DNA of 55,342 nucleotides, from positions 1 to 55,342 of the forward strand of contig JAQUTM010000001.1 of NCBI GenBank assembly GCA_028694405.1, given 5' to 3'. This DNA comes from Oscillospiraceae bacterium (GTDB lineage Bacteria; Bacillota; Clostridia; Oscillospirales; Ruminococcaceae). The stretch's first letter is position 1; each line of letters opens with the position of its first letter. Shown one piece after another: positions 25,583 to 32,906 of the stretch. The translations under genes and the position numbers were made by a program. Below the pieces are notes generated by a model. The model had not been told where the DNA came from. It did no database searches and worked only from the letters and a program-made list of their open reading frames with translations.

Positions 25583-27232
25583 TTATATGCGGTTGATAGC
25601 ACTAAACAAACCATGTACCGAGGCGGCGATAATATCGGCGTCAATGCCTGCACCCCAAACGGTTTTACCTGCGGCCTCTATGCACACATAGGCAACGGCT
25701 TTACTGGTACTGCCGCTTTCCAGTGCGTGCTCTTGGTAGGTAACAATGGTGTGCTCGCAGCCCAGCCCTTTGTTGATGGCGTTGCTAACGGCATCTAAAC
25801 GGCCGTTACCTGTGCCGATAATTTCCTGCACAACGCCGTCCGTTTCTACGGTAAGCACAACGCGAATTTCATTTCCGCGTACATAGTGGTAGTCAACCAG
25901 CTTTAGCTTGCTTTGTACATTTACATAGCAGGTTTGGAAAATATCGTAAACCTCCACAGGAGAAAGCTCTTTGTGGGCATGGTCGCTGACGCTTTTAACG
26001 GTGTAGCCAAAGTCCTCGCGCATTTTGGCGGGCAGGTTGTAACCGTAGTTTTGCTCCAGCAAGTAGCCAATGCCGCCTTTGCCGCTTTGGCTGTTAATGC
26101 GGATAACGTCGGTTTCGTATACACGGCCCACATCGGTGGGGTCGATGGGCAGGTAGGGAACAGTCCAATGTGCGGGGTCATTGTCATCGCGGTATTTCAT
26201 ACCCTTGGCAATGGCGTCTTGGTGGCTGCCGCTAAAGGCTGCAAATACAAGCTTACCGCTATAGGGCATACGCTCGTATACATGCATACGGGTTACACGC
26301 TCATACAGGTCACAAATTTCAGGCATTTCGGATAAATCCAGCGCAGGGTCCACTCCTTGGCTGTACATATTCAAGGCAAGGGTAACAATATCCACATTTC
26401 CGGTGCGCTCTCCGTTGCCAAACAAAGTGCCCTCAATGCGGTCGGCACCTGCAAGCAAGCCCAGCTCGCTGTCTGCCACGGCACAGCCACGGTCGTTGTG
26501 GGGGTGCAGGCTAACAACTACGTTATCGCGATATTTTAAGTTGCTGCACATATATTCAATTTGGCAGGCGTAAACGTGACTCATGCTCATGGCAACGGTT
26601 ACGGGCAAATTGATAATAACCTTGCGGTCGGCGGTGGGCTGCCAAACGTCCAATACAGCGTTGCAAACCTCAAGTGCATATTCGGGCTCGGTGCCGGTAA
26701 AGCTCTCGGGGCTGTACTCAAAGCGGTAAGCTGCGCCGCATTCTTCTGTAAGCTGTTTTAACAGCTTTGCACCCTCTACCGCAATGTTTAAAATTTCTTC
26801 CTTGCTCTTTTTAAATACTTGCTCGCGCTGTGCAACACTGGTGGAGTTGTACAAATGCACAACCGCATTTTTACAGCCCTGTAAGGCGTCAAAGGTTTTG
26901 CGAATAATATGCTCACGCGCCTGCGTTAAAACCTGTACGGTTACGTCGTCGGGAATTAAGCGGTCATCAATCAGTTTGCGCAAAAAGTCATATTCGGTCT
27001 CGCTGGCGGCGGGAAAGCCTACCTCAATTTCTTTAAAGCCGATTTTGCACAGCAGCTTAAAAAAATCAACCTTTTCCTCAAGGCTCATGGGAATAATCAA
27101 GCTTTGATTGCCGTCGCGTAAATCTACGCTGCACCAAACCGGTGCCTTGTCAATGTAATCCTTTTCTGCCCATTTAAAAGTGGGGTTTGGAGGCATAAAA
27201 TAGCCTCTTTTATACTTTGCTGTGTTTTTCAT
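25583..27232 (-). CDS. leuA: 2-isopropylmalate synthase, LeuA type 2
   Basis: Condenses 2-ketoisovalerate with acetyl-CoA, the first committed step to leucine. 549 residues. The N-terminal catalytic barrel has the metal-binding VDLRDGNQ and SLHPHNDRG motifs and the GTLFGNGERTGN loop. The C-terminal allosteric domain (about 425-549) is complete, so leucine feedback is likely. The opening KAPVWCSVDLRDGNQ marks the longer fungal/actinobacterial-type LeuA rather than the E. coli type. The first gene behind the T-box leader; the first Met may be followed by a usable internal Met at residue 13. Confidence 0.95.
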   Translation of the reverse strand: MKNTAKYKRGYFMPPNPTFKWAEKDYIDKAPVWCSVDLRDGNQSLIIPMSLEEKVDFFKLLCKIGFKEIEVGFPAASETEYDFLRKLIDDRLIPDDVTVQVLTQAREHIIRKTFDALQGCKNAVVHLYNSTSVAQREQVFKKSKEEILNIAVEGAKLLKQLTEECGAAYRFEYSPESFTGTEPEYALEVCNAVLDVWQPTADRKVIINLPVTVAMSMSHVYACQIEYMCSNLKYRDNVVVSLHPHNDRGCAVADSELGLLAGADRIEGTLFGNGERTGNVDIVTLALNMYSQGVDPALDLSEMPEICDLYERVTRMHVYERMPYSGKLVFAAFSGSHQDAIAKGMKYRDDNDPAHWTVPYLPIDPTDVGRVYETDVIRINSQSGKGGIGYLLEQNYGYNLPAKMREDFGYTVKSVSDHAHKELSPVEVYDIFQTCYVNVQSKLKLVDYHYVRGNEIRVVLTVETDGVVQEIIGTGNGRLDAVSNAINKGLGCEHTIVTYQEHALESGSTSKAVAYVCIEAAGKTVWGAGIDADIIAASVHGLFSAINRI

Positions 27233-27350
27233 AAGATTGTCCTCCGTTTCCGTTGTTCCTTTATCAAAAAATAGTTAATGTTAGATTTGAAAAACCGTAA
27301 ACAATACATGAAAGAGACGCAAAAAGCTTTGCGATTTAAAAATGGGTATA

Positions 27351-27393
27351 AAAAAAGCCCTCATCTCGCAAAACCTTACGGTTTTAAGAGACG
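27351..27393 (-). terminator. Regulated terminator of the leu T-box
   Basis: CGTCTC...AAAACC (27393-27380) pairs with GGTTTT...GAGATG (27375-27362) around the loop GTAA, with an internal TT/GC mismatch. GGGC and a run of seven T follow at 27360-27351. Confidence 0.85.
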
Positions 27394-27642
27394 AAAGCAA
27401 ACTTCCGCGTTACCACTCTTATTGCTCTATATAGGTATAGAGCCACTCATGTACAGCACACATCTAACAATGCGCCTCTCATATAACGGCGAGACACCGT
27501 CCCGTCCTACTAGGCAAAATGCCATTCAGCGGGCTGCTCCCAGGTGAGCTTCATTACCTTTTGCTGCCGCCTTGCACCAACCGACGGCTCTCTGAAAACA
27601 TACAGCAACTACTTTACCTGTTCATCACATTTGTTACGATAT
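27351..27642 (-). ncRNA. T-box leader (tRNA-Leu sensing) of leuA-C-D-B
   Basis: Reading the minus strand, the conserved T-box AGAGTGGTAACGCGG lies at 27419-27405, with the acceptor-binding TGGT bulge that pairs with discriminator A. Upstream are the stem I tip (GGTTGGTGCAAGG) and the segment GAAGCTCACC, in which CTC at 27548-27546 followed by A is the best specifier, a leucine codon. Downstream is a terminator hairpin. Uncharged tRNA-Leu would favour antitermination. Boundaries are approximate. Confidence 0.92.
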
Positions 27643-27648
27643 GCTTAA

Positions 27649-27677
27649 ATTATAGCGTGGTTTTTTTGCCGCGTCAA
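27649..27677 (-). promoter_or_regulatory. Sigma-A promoter of the leu operon
   Basis: Minus strand TTGACG (27677-27672) and TATAAT (27654-27649) have a 17-base spacer, a near-consensus promoter placing the transcript start just before the T-box leader. Confidence 0.85.
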
Positions 27678-27739
27678 GAAAAATTTTCACACAGCACACT
27701 GGTAAAGTGCACAAAGTTGTTTTGATTACAACAGGCAAT

Positions 27740-27768
27740 TTGCAAAAACCGCTGTAAGGTGCTATACT
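27740..27768 (+). promoter_or_regulatory. Sigma-A promoter of the OadB-motif microprotein
   Basis: TTGCAA (27740-27745) and TATACT (27763-27768) are spaced by 17 bases, with TGC before the -10 (extended -10). It diverges from the leu promoter and lies about 60 bases before the small gene. Confidence 0.65.
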
Positions 27769-27826
27769 TTAGCCAAATAATCAAGGATAAATATAAACAC
27801 TTTTCGGTACAGTAAGGGAGATACAT

Positions 27827-27994
27827 ATGACAACAGCGGCAAGTGCACAGTCTATTGGCATTATTGGCGGCGCAGACGGTCCAACCGCAATTTTTATTAC
27901 CGCAAAAATCAGTCCCTGGGCGCTAACTGCACTTATAGTGGCGATAGTTGTAATAGGGGTTATTATATGGAAAAGGCAAAAAAAGAAAAAATAA
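27827..27994 (+). CDS. Membrane microprotein with Na+-decarboxylase beta-subunit motif
   Basis: A 55-residue protein. Residues 9-25 contain SIGIIGGADGPTAIF, the signature of the beta (membrane) subunit of sodium-pumping oxaloacetate/methylmalonyl-CoA decarboxylases, where the Asp lies in the ion path. A single hydrophobic segment (about 31-48) and a Lys/Arg tail follow. The full beta subunit has about 370-430 residues, so this is either a separate small family or a relic. It has its own promoter and a good ribosome binding site (AAGGGAG 6 bases upstream), favouring a real gene. No decarboxylase genes are nearby. The function is unknown. Confidence 0.7.
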   Translation: MTTAASAQSIGIIGGADGPTAIFITAKISPWALTALIVAIVVIGVIIWKRQKKKK

Positions 27995-28119
27995 GGCTGT
28001 CTATAGTAAAAAAACATAAATAAACCCTTTGCCTGTGCGGCAAGTTGTATACCTTGCCAAAAATGAAAATGGGAGTTAAAAAACCGTTGCAATTACCTTC
28101 GTTTCACCCTACAATTATA
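27995..28119. other. Spacer between the microprotein and the purE leader promoter
   Basis: A small perfect inverted repeat, GGCAAG (28039-28044) with CTTGCC (28053-28058), is followed by A bases, not T, so it is a poor terminator for the upstream gene. Nothing else was recognised. Confidence 0.4.
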
Positions 28120-28149
28120 TTGTAAACCAAATGTAAAAGGTGTTATAAA
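28120..28149 (+). promoter_or_regulatory. Candidate promoter of the purE leader
   Basis: TTGTAA (28120-28125) and TATAAA (28144-28149) are spaced by 18 bases. Transcription would begin near 28156, giving a leader of about 250 bases before purE. No other promoter is visible closer to purE. Confidence 0.5.
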
Positions 28150-28155
28150 ACAGCA

Positions 28156-28370
28156 AAAGCGGAGGTGTGTACCGGTGCAAAAGTGCAAAAAAGATGTGCG
28201 TATGGCGTATTTCTCAAAAATGTCACCACAAGTGTGCACATTTGCGTTAAAGCAAAAAGCATGCAGCCATGGGATAAATGCAGGCATTTTTGCAACCAAA
28301 TTTACAGTACAGGTGCATACAAAATATATGTAAATACAAGGTCTTAGTGTAATTATTACACTGAGACCTT
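28156..28370 (+). ncRNA. Structured leader upstream of purE, class unassigned
   Basis: Three hairpins are visible in a row: GCAAAAAGC...GCATTTTTGC with an inner TGCA/TGCA pairing (28252-28293), ATTTACA/TGTAAAT (28300-28335), and a strong terminator (28339-28369). This layout precedes the whole pur operon, so control by attenuation or a ligand-binding RNA is plausible. The conserved cores of the guanine, PRPP/ykkC and ZTP riboswitches were looked for by eye and not found. A 52-codon reading frame overlaps it. Confidence 0.4.
28175..28333 (+). CDS. Possible 52-residue small or leader ORF before purE
   Basis: A GTG start 9 bases after a perfect GGAGG (28161-28165) opens a 52-codon frame ending in TAA at 28331-28333, just 5 bases before the terminator stem. 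The product is rich in Lys, Cys and His (starts MQKCKKDVRMAYFSK) with no clear membrane segment. The good ribosome binding site and position between promoter and terminator favour translation; absence of a recognised family and overlap with stable RNA hairpins argue against. It may be a leader peptide. Confidence 0.25.
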   Translation: MQKCKKDVRMAYFSKMSPQVCTFALKQKACSHGINAGIFATKFTVQVHTKYM

Positions 28371-28376
28371 TTCTTA
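28339..28376 (+). terminator. Terminator or attenuator hairpin before purE
   Basis: AGGTCTTAGTGTAA (28339-28352) pairs with TTACACTGAGACCT (28356-28369) over 14 pairs with one G-T, a 3-base loop and a T-rich tail. It ends only about 30 bases before the purE start with no promoter between, so pur expression must read through it. Confidence 0.85.
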
Positions 28377-28403
28377 ATTTTGTAAAAGGAAAAGGAGACA
28401 ACA

Positions 28404-28898
28404 ATGAAAAAAGTTGCAATTATCATGGGTAGTGACAGTGACCTGCCCGTTGTGGAAAAAGCCATCAACAAATTAAAAGCACTGCAAGTGCCCTGCGAGG
28501 CGCATGTTTTTAGCGCACACCGCACACCAAACGCCGCCGCAGACTTTGCAAAAACTGCAAAAGAGAACGGTTTTGGTGTAATCATTAGTGCGGCAGGTAA
28601 GGCGGCACATCTGGGCGGCGTGTTGGCTGCTTACACTACGCTGCCTATCATTGGCTTGCCCATTAAAAGCAGCACCATGGACGGGCTGGACAGCCTACTT
28701 TCTACCGTGCAAATGCCCAGCGGCGTGCCGGTTGCCACCGTTGCCATTGACGGGGCGGAAAATGCGGCTATTTTGGCTGCGCAAATGCTGGCGTTAAGCG
28801 ATGATGCCTTGGCACAGCGCCTAAGTGATATGCGCGCGGCAATGACAGCCGCTGTACTGGAAAAGGACGAAGCTTTGCAGAAAAAGCTGCAAGCATAG
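28404..28898 (+). CDS. purE: N5-carboxyaminoimidazole ribonucleotide mutase
   Basis: Converts N5-CAIR to CAIR in purine synthesis. 164 residues, class I PurE size. GSDSDLPVV near residue 9 and SAHRTPN near residue 39 are the signature loops, and AGKAAHLGGVLAA near residue 68 lines the active site. Class I enzymes normally need PurK, which is not in this window. AAGGAGA ribosome binding site; first gene of the pur operon behind the attenuator-like hairpin. Confidence 0.95.
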   Translation: MKKVAIIMGSDSDLPVVEKAINKLKALQVPCEAHVFSAHRTPNAAADFAKTAKENGFGVIISAAGKAAHLGGVLAAYTTLPIIGLPIKSSTMDGLDSLLSTVQMPSGVPVATVAIDGAENAAILAAQMLALSDDALAQRLSDMRAAMTAAVLEKDEALQKKLQA

Positions 28899-29010
28899 CT
28901 GTTTATCTAAAAAGGAAGGATAAAACAGCAAAATAAAAGGTTATATATTTAAGTATATAAAGGGCAATGCCCGCAAAAAGGAATTAAAGGAATTAAAAGG
29001 AGAAAAGGTT

Positions 29011-29721
29011 ATGAAAAAGCTAGAGCAACTATATGAAGGTAAAGCAAAAAAAGTGTTTGCCACAGATGACCCCGAAATTGTATTGGTGGATTATAAAGAC
29101 GATGCCACAGCAGGTAACGGTGCCAAAAAGGGCACTATCCGCGGCAAAGGTGTTATTAACAACCGTGTAACCAACAGCTTGATGAAAATGTTGGAGACAA
29201 AAGGTATTCCCACTCATTTTGTAGAGGAAATAAGCGAGCGCGAAACTTTGGTTAAAAAAGTTACCATTGTACCTTTAGAGGTAATTGTGCGCAACGTTGC
29301 CGCAGGCAGCCTTGCAAAACGTTTGGGACTGCCGGAGGGCACAAAATTAAAAAGCACCGTTTTGGAGTATTGCTACAAAGATGACGCTTTGGGCGACCCT
29401 ATGGTAAATGAGTACCACATTGCCGCTATTGAAGCAGCTACCAAAGCAGAATTGGATATCATTGCAAGCTATTCCTTTAAAATCAACGAGATTTTAACTG
29501 CATATTTAAAAGATGTTAACATTGAACTGATTGACTTTAAATTAGAATACGGCCGCTTGGCTGACGGCACCATTGTTTTGGCTGATGAAATCAGCCCGGA
29601 TACCTGCCGCTTCTGGGACAGCATAACACATCAGCACTTAGATAAAGACTTGTTCCGCCGTGACCTTGGCGGTGAAGAAGAAGCCTACCAAGAGGTTATG
29701 AAACGTCTTTTGGGCGAATAA
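29011..29721 (+). CDS. purC: SAICAR synthase
   Basis: Joins CAIR and aspartate using ATP. 236 residues, the normal bacterial length. LYEGKAKKVF at residues 8-17 and ELIDFKLEYGR near residue 171 are family signatures, with DEISPDTCRFWD downstream. AAAAGGAG ribosome binding site. The spacer of about 110 bases from purE contains only a short GGGCAATGCCC repeat and an AT-rich repeat, with no terminator. Confidence 0.96.
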   Translation: MKKLEQLYEGKAKKVFATDDPEIVLVDYKDDATAGNGAKKGTIRGKGVINNRVTNSLMKMLETKGIPTHFVEEISERETLVKKVTIVPLEVIVRNVAAGSLAKRLGLPEGTKLKSTVLEYCYKDDALGDPMVNEYHIAAIEAATKAELDIIASYSFKINEILTAYLKDVNIELIDFKLEYGRLADGTIVLADEISPDTCRFWDSITHQHLDKDLFRRDLGGEEEAYQEVMKRLLGE

Positions 29722-29731
29722 GGGTGACACA

Positions 29732-31183
29732 ATGAGTGAGTGTATTTTTAATAAGCTGCATGAGGAATGCGGTGTATTTGGCATTTACGATAACGACAGT
29801 TTAGACGTAATTGCAAGTACCTACAGTGCCCTATATGCACTACAGCACCGCGGCCAGGAAAGCTGCGGTATGGCTATCAATGTAGATGGTGTTATTACAG
29901 GGCATAAGGACGTTGGCCTTGTAAACGAGGTTTTTACGCCGGAGGTTTTAACAAAAATTTTACCCCAAAACGGTAAAATGGCCATTGGACATGTGCGCTA
30001 CGCAACAAGCGGCAGCCGCACCCGCCACAATGCACAGCCGCTTGTGGTAAAGCACTGCAAAGGTGCTATGGCGCTGGCGCATAACGGCAACTTAACCAAT
30101 GCCGCACAGCTGCGTGAGGAGTTGGAGCTTACAGGTGCCATTTTTCACACCAGCAGCGATACCGAGGTTATCAGCTATACCATAACCAAAGAGCGTTTGA
30201 CCGCGCCCAGCATTGAAGTTGCGGTAAGTCGTACCATGGATATCATTAAGGGCGCATACAGCCTTGTTATTACAAGCCCTACAAAGCTGCTTGCCGCACG
30301 CGACCCGCGGGGATTTCGGCCTTTGTGCATAGGCAAGCTGGAAAACAGCTACTTTTTTGCAAGCGAATCCTGCGCGTTAGATGCCTGCGGCGCAACCTTT
30401 GTGCGCGATGTAGAGCCGGGCGAAATTGTAGTGTGCGACAAAGACGGTCTGCGCAGCATAAAAGACCACTGCGGCGGCCCTACCAATATGTGCGTGTTTG
30501 AGTACATCTACTTTGCACGTCCGGACAGTGTAATTGACGGCAGCAGTGTGCATACCGCCCGCCAGCGTGCAGGCGCCTTTTTGGCGCTTGAGCACCCGGT
30601 ACAGGCCGATGTTGTAATCGGTGTACCGGACAGCGGATTGGACGCGGCCCTTGGTTATGCACATCAAAGCGGCATACCCTACGGTGTTGGATTTATCAAA
30701 AATAAATATATCGGGCGCACCTTTATACAGGGCAGCCAAAAGCAGCGCGAAAACAGCGTGCGCATTAAGCTAAACCCCATTTCGGCTACGGTAACAGGCA
30801 AGCGGGTTATCTTAATTGATGACAGCATTGTGCGCGGCACTACAAGTGCACGCATTGTGCGTTTGCTGCGTGAGGCAGGCGCAAAAGAGGTACACTTTCG
30901 CGTAAGCTGTCCGCCGTTTTTACACCCCTGCTACTTTGGTACAGACATTGACAGCCGCGAAAATTTAATTGCGGTTAATCGCACCAATGAAGAAATTGCA
31001 GAGATTATCGGCGCTGATACGCTGGGCTATTTAAGCGTGGATAACGTAGTAAAACTGGCCGACCGCTCCACCTGCGGCTTTTGTACAGGCTGCTTTACAG
31101 GTGAATATCCCGTAGAAGTGCCAAGCGAAAAAGTGGTGGACAAGTTTAGTCGTCCGTTAAGCGAGAGCCCCAAAAAGAAGTAA
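29732..31183 (+). CDS. purF: Amidophosphoribosyltransferase
   Basis: First committed step of purine synthesis: PRPP plus glutamine to phosphoribosylamine. 483 residues. The mature N-terminal nucleophile is Cys13 in EECGVFG, after a 12-residue propeptide to be removed. The PRPP loop VILIDDSIVRGTTS is intact. Cysteines in SCPPFLHPCYFG and STCGFCTGC match the [4Fe-4S]-containing Bacillus-type enzyme, consistent with an oxygen-sensitive form. It begins 10 bases after purC. Confidence 0.97.
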   Translation: MSECIFNKLHEECGVFGIYDNDSLDVIASTYSALYALQHRGQESCGMAINVDGVITGHKDVGLVNEVFTPEVLTKILPQNGKMAIGHVRYATSGSRTRHNAQPLVVKHCKGAMALAHNGNLTNAAQLREELELTGAIFHTSSDTEVISYTITKERLTAPSIEVAVSRTMDIIKGAYSLVITSPTKLLAARDPRGFRPLCIGKLENSYFFASESCALDACGATFVRDVEPGEIVVCDKDGLRSIKDHCGGPTNMCVFEYIYFARPDSVIDGSSVHTARQRAGAFLALEHPVQADVVIGVPDSGLDAALGYAHQSGIPYGVGFIKNKYIGRTFIQGSQKQRENSVRIKLNPISATVTGKRVILIDDSIVRGTTSARIVRLLREAGAKEVHFRVSCPPFLHPCYFGTDIDSRENLIAVNRTNEEIAEIIGADTLGYLSVDNVVKLADRSTCGFCTGCFTGEYPVEVPSEKVVDKFSRPLSESPKKK

Positions 31184-31213
31184 GCTGTATATAAAAAATA
31201 ACGAGGTAGAAAC

Positions 31214-32245
31214 ATGAAAAGTTTTTCCGAAAGCTATAAAGAGGCAGGCGTAGATATTACCGCCGGCTACACCGCAGTAGAATTGATGAAAACCCACGTT
31301 GCCCGCACCATGACAAGCGGTGTTTTAACGGGTCTTGGCGGCTTTGGCGGCCTGTTTGAGCTTGACGTTACGGGTATGACAAAGCCCGTATTGGTTAGCG
31401 GCACGGACGGCGTAGGCACAAAGCTGAAAATTGCCTTTTTGATGGACAAGCACGATACCGTAGGTATTGACTGTGTTGCCATGTGTGTAAACGATGTTGT
31501 ATGCTGCGGTGCAAAGCCTTTGTTCTTTTTAGATTACATTGCCTGCGGTAAAAATGTGCCCGAAAAAATTGCACAAATTGTTGCGGGTGTAGCAGAGGGC
31601 TGTGTGCAAAGCGGCGCTGCTTTAATAGGCGGCGAAACAGCCGAAATGCCCGGTTTTTATCCCATTGACGAGTACGACTTAGCGGGCTTTACCGTAGGCG
31701 TTGTAGATAAAAGCAAAATTGTGGATAACACCACCATCAATGAGGGTGATGCCATTATTGCACTGCCTTCCAGCGGTGTACACTCCAACGGTTTCAGTCT
31801 GGTGCGCAAGCTGTTTGATGTAGAGCACAAGGGCCTTGAATTATACAGCGATGAACTGGGCAAAACCTTGGGTGAAACCCTATTGACACCCACCAAAATT
31901 TATGTAAAGCCTGTGCTTGCTTTGCAAGAATCAATGCCCATTAAAGCAGTTAGCCACATTACAGGCGGCGGTTTTTATGAGAATATCCCACGCAGCCTGC
32001 CAAATGGCTTTGCTGCAAAAATTGATGCAGCCAGCTTAAACATTTTGCCTATTTTTAACCTGATGCAAAAGGTTGGCAATATCCCCGAGCGCGATATGTT
32101 TAACACCTTTAACATGGGCGTTGGCATGAGCATTGTGGTAGATAAGGCAAACGCCAATCAGGCAGTAGAAATTTTACGCGCAAATGGCGAGGCTGCCTAC
32201 ATTATGGGCGAGTGCGTAAAAGGCGAGGGTGTAATCATTAAATAA
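31214..32245 (+). CDS. purM: Phosphoribosylformylglycinamidine cyclo-ligase
   Basis: Closes the imidazole ring to give AIR using ATP. 343 residues. SYKEAGVDITAGYTAVELMK at the N terminus, VSGTDGVGTKLKIAF near residue 58, the CVNDVVCCGAKPLFFLDY segment near residue 92 and GGETAEMPGFY near residue 140 identify it. The stop codon shares a base with the purN start, so translation is coupled. Confidence 0.97.
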   Translation: MKSFSESYKEAGVDITAGYTAVELMKTHVARTMTSGVLTGLGGFGGLFELDVTGMTKPVLVSGTDGVGTKLKIAFLMDKHDTVGIDCVAMCVNDVVCCGAKPLFFLDYIACGKNVPEKIAQIVAGVAEGCVQSGAALIGGETAEMPGFYPIDEYDLAGFTVGVVDKSKIVDNTTINEGDAIIALPSSGVHSNGFSLVRKLFDVEHKGLELYSDELGKTLGETLLTPTKIYVKPVLALQESMPIKAVSHITGGGFYENIPRSLPNGFAAKIDAASLNILPIFNLMQKVGNIPERDMFNTFNMGVGMSIVVDKANANQAVEILRANGEAAYIMGECVKGEGVIIK

Positions 32246-32832
32246 TGAAAAATATTGCAGTATTTGTAAGCGGCGGCGGCACTAATTTACAGGCGCTGCT
32301 GGACGCTGAAAAAAGAGGCGAAATTGAAAACGGAAAAATTACCCTTGTGGTTGCAAGCAAAGAGGGTGTATACGCTCTTGAGCGCGCCAAAAATGCAGGA
32401 GTAAAAAGCGCCGTAATAAACCGCAAGCAGCTTGGCGAAAGCTTTGATGCTGCCCTAATTGCACTGCTGGAAGAAAATAAGATTGATTTGATTGTTTTGG
32501 CAGGTTATTTAAGCATTTTAAGCCCTGATTTTACCAAGCGATACGACCGTAAAATTATCAACGTGCACCCAAGCTTAATTCCCAGTTTTTGCGGTGCGGG
32601 TTTTTATGGCCTAAAGGTACACCAAGCGGCATTGGCAAAAGGTGTAAAGGTTACAGGTGCCACTGTGCATTTTGTAAACGAAATACCCGATGGTGGCGAA
32701 ATTATTTTGCAAAAAGCGGTAGAGATACAAACAGGGGATACACCTGAAATTTTGCAAAAGCGTGTTATGGAGCAGGCGGAGTGGAAACTTTTACCCCGTG
32801 CCGTAAGCCTTTTTTGCCAAGGTAAGCTTTAA
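32245..32832 (+). CDS. purN: Phosphoribosylglycinamide formyltransferase
   Basis: Transfers a formyl group from 10-formyltetrahydrofolate to GAR. 195 residues. VSGGGTNLQALLD is the phosphate loop, and the catalytic residues Asn and His lie in INVHPSLIPSF with Asp in EIPDGGEII. The usual GAxGxH-type loop reads GAGFYGLKVHQAA, as in other clostridial PurN proteins. It overlaps purM by one base. Confidence 0.96.
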   Translation: MKNIAVFVSGGGTNLQALLDAEKRGEIENGKITLVVASKEGVYALERAKNAGVKSAVINRKQLGESFDAALIALLEENKIDLIVLAGYLSILSPDFTKRYDRKIINVHPSLIPSFCGAGFYGLKVHQAALAKGVKVTGATVHFVNEIPDGGEIILQKAVEIQTGDTPEILQKRVMEQAEWKLLPRAVSLFCQGKL

Positions 32833-32906
32833 AAGCGTTGGCCAAAACAAATAAATTTGAGCAATTATAACAGAGGGAAAATACAGTAAAGTGAGGAAAA
32901 AGCTTT

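Noticed and set aside
28039..28058. GGCAAG/CTTGCC hairpin as terminator of the microprotein gene
   Set aside because: The stem is only 6 pairs and is followed by A bases, not T.
28165..28347. 60-codon frame beginning GTG TGT in the purE leader
   Set aside because: Its start directly abuts the GGAGG site and it runs into the terminator stem; the frame starting at 28175 has better spacing.
28120..28403. Guanine, PRPP or ZTP riboswitch before purE
   Set aside because: The conserved core sequences of these classes were looked for by eye and not found, so no class is assigned.
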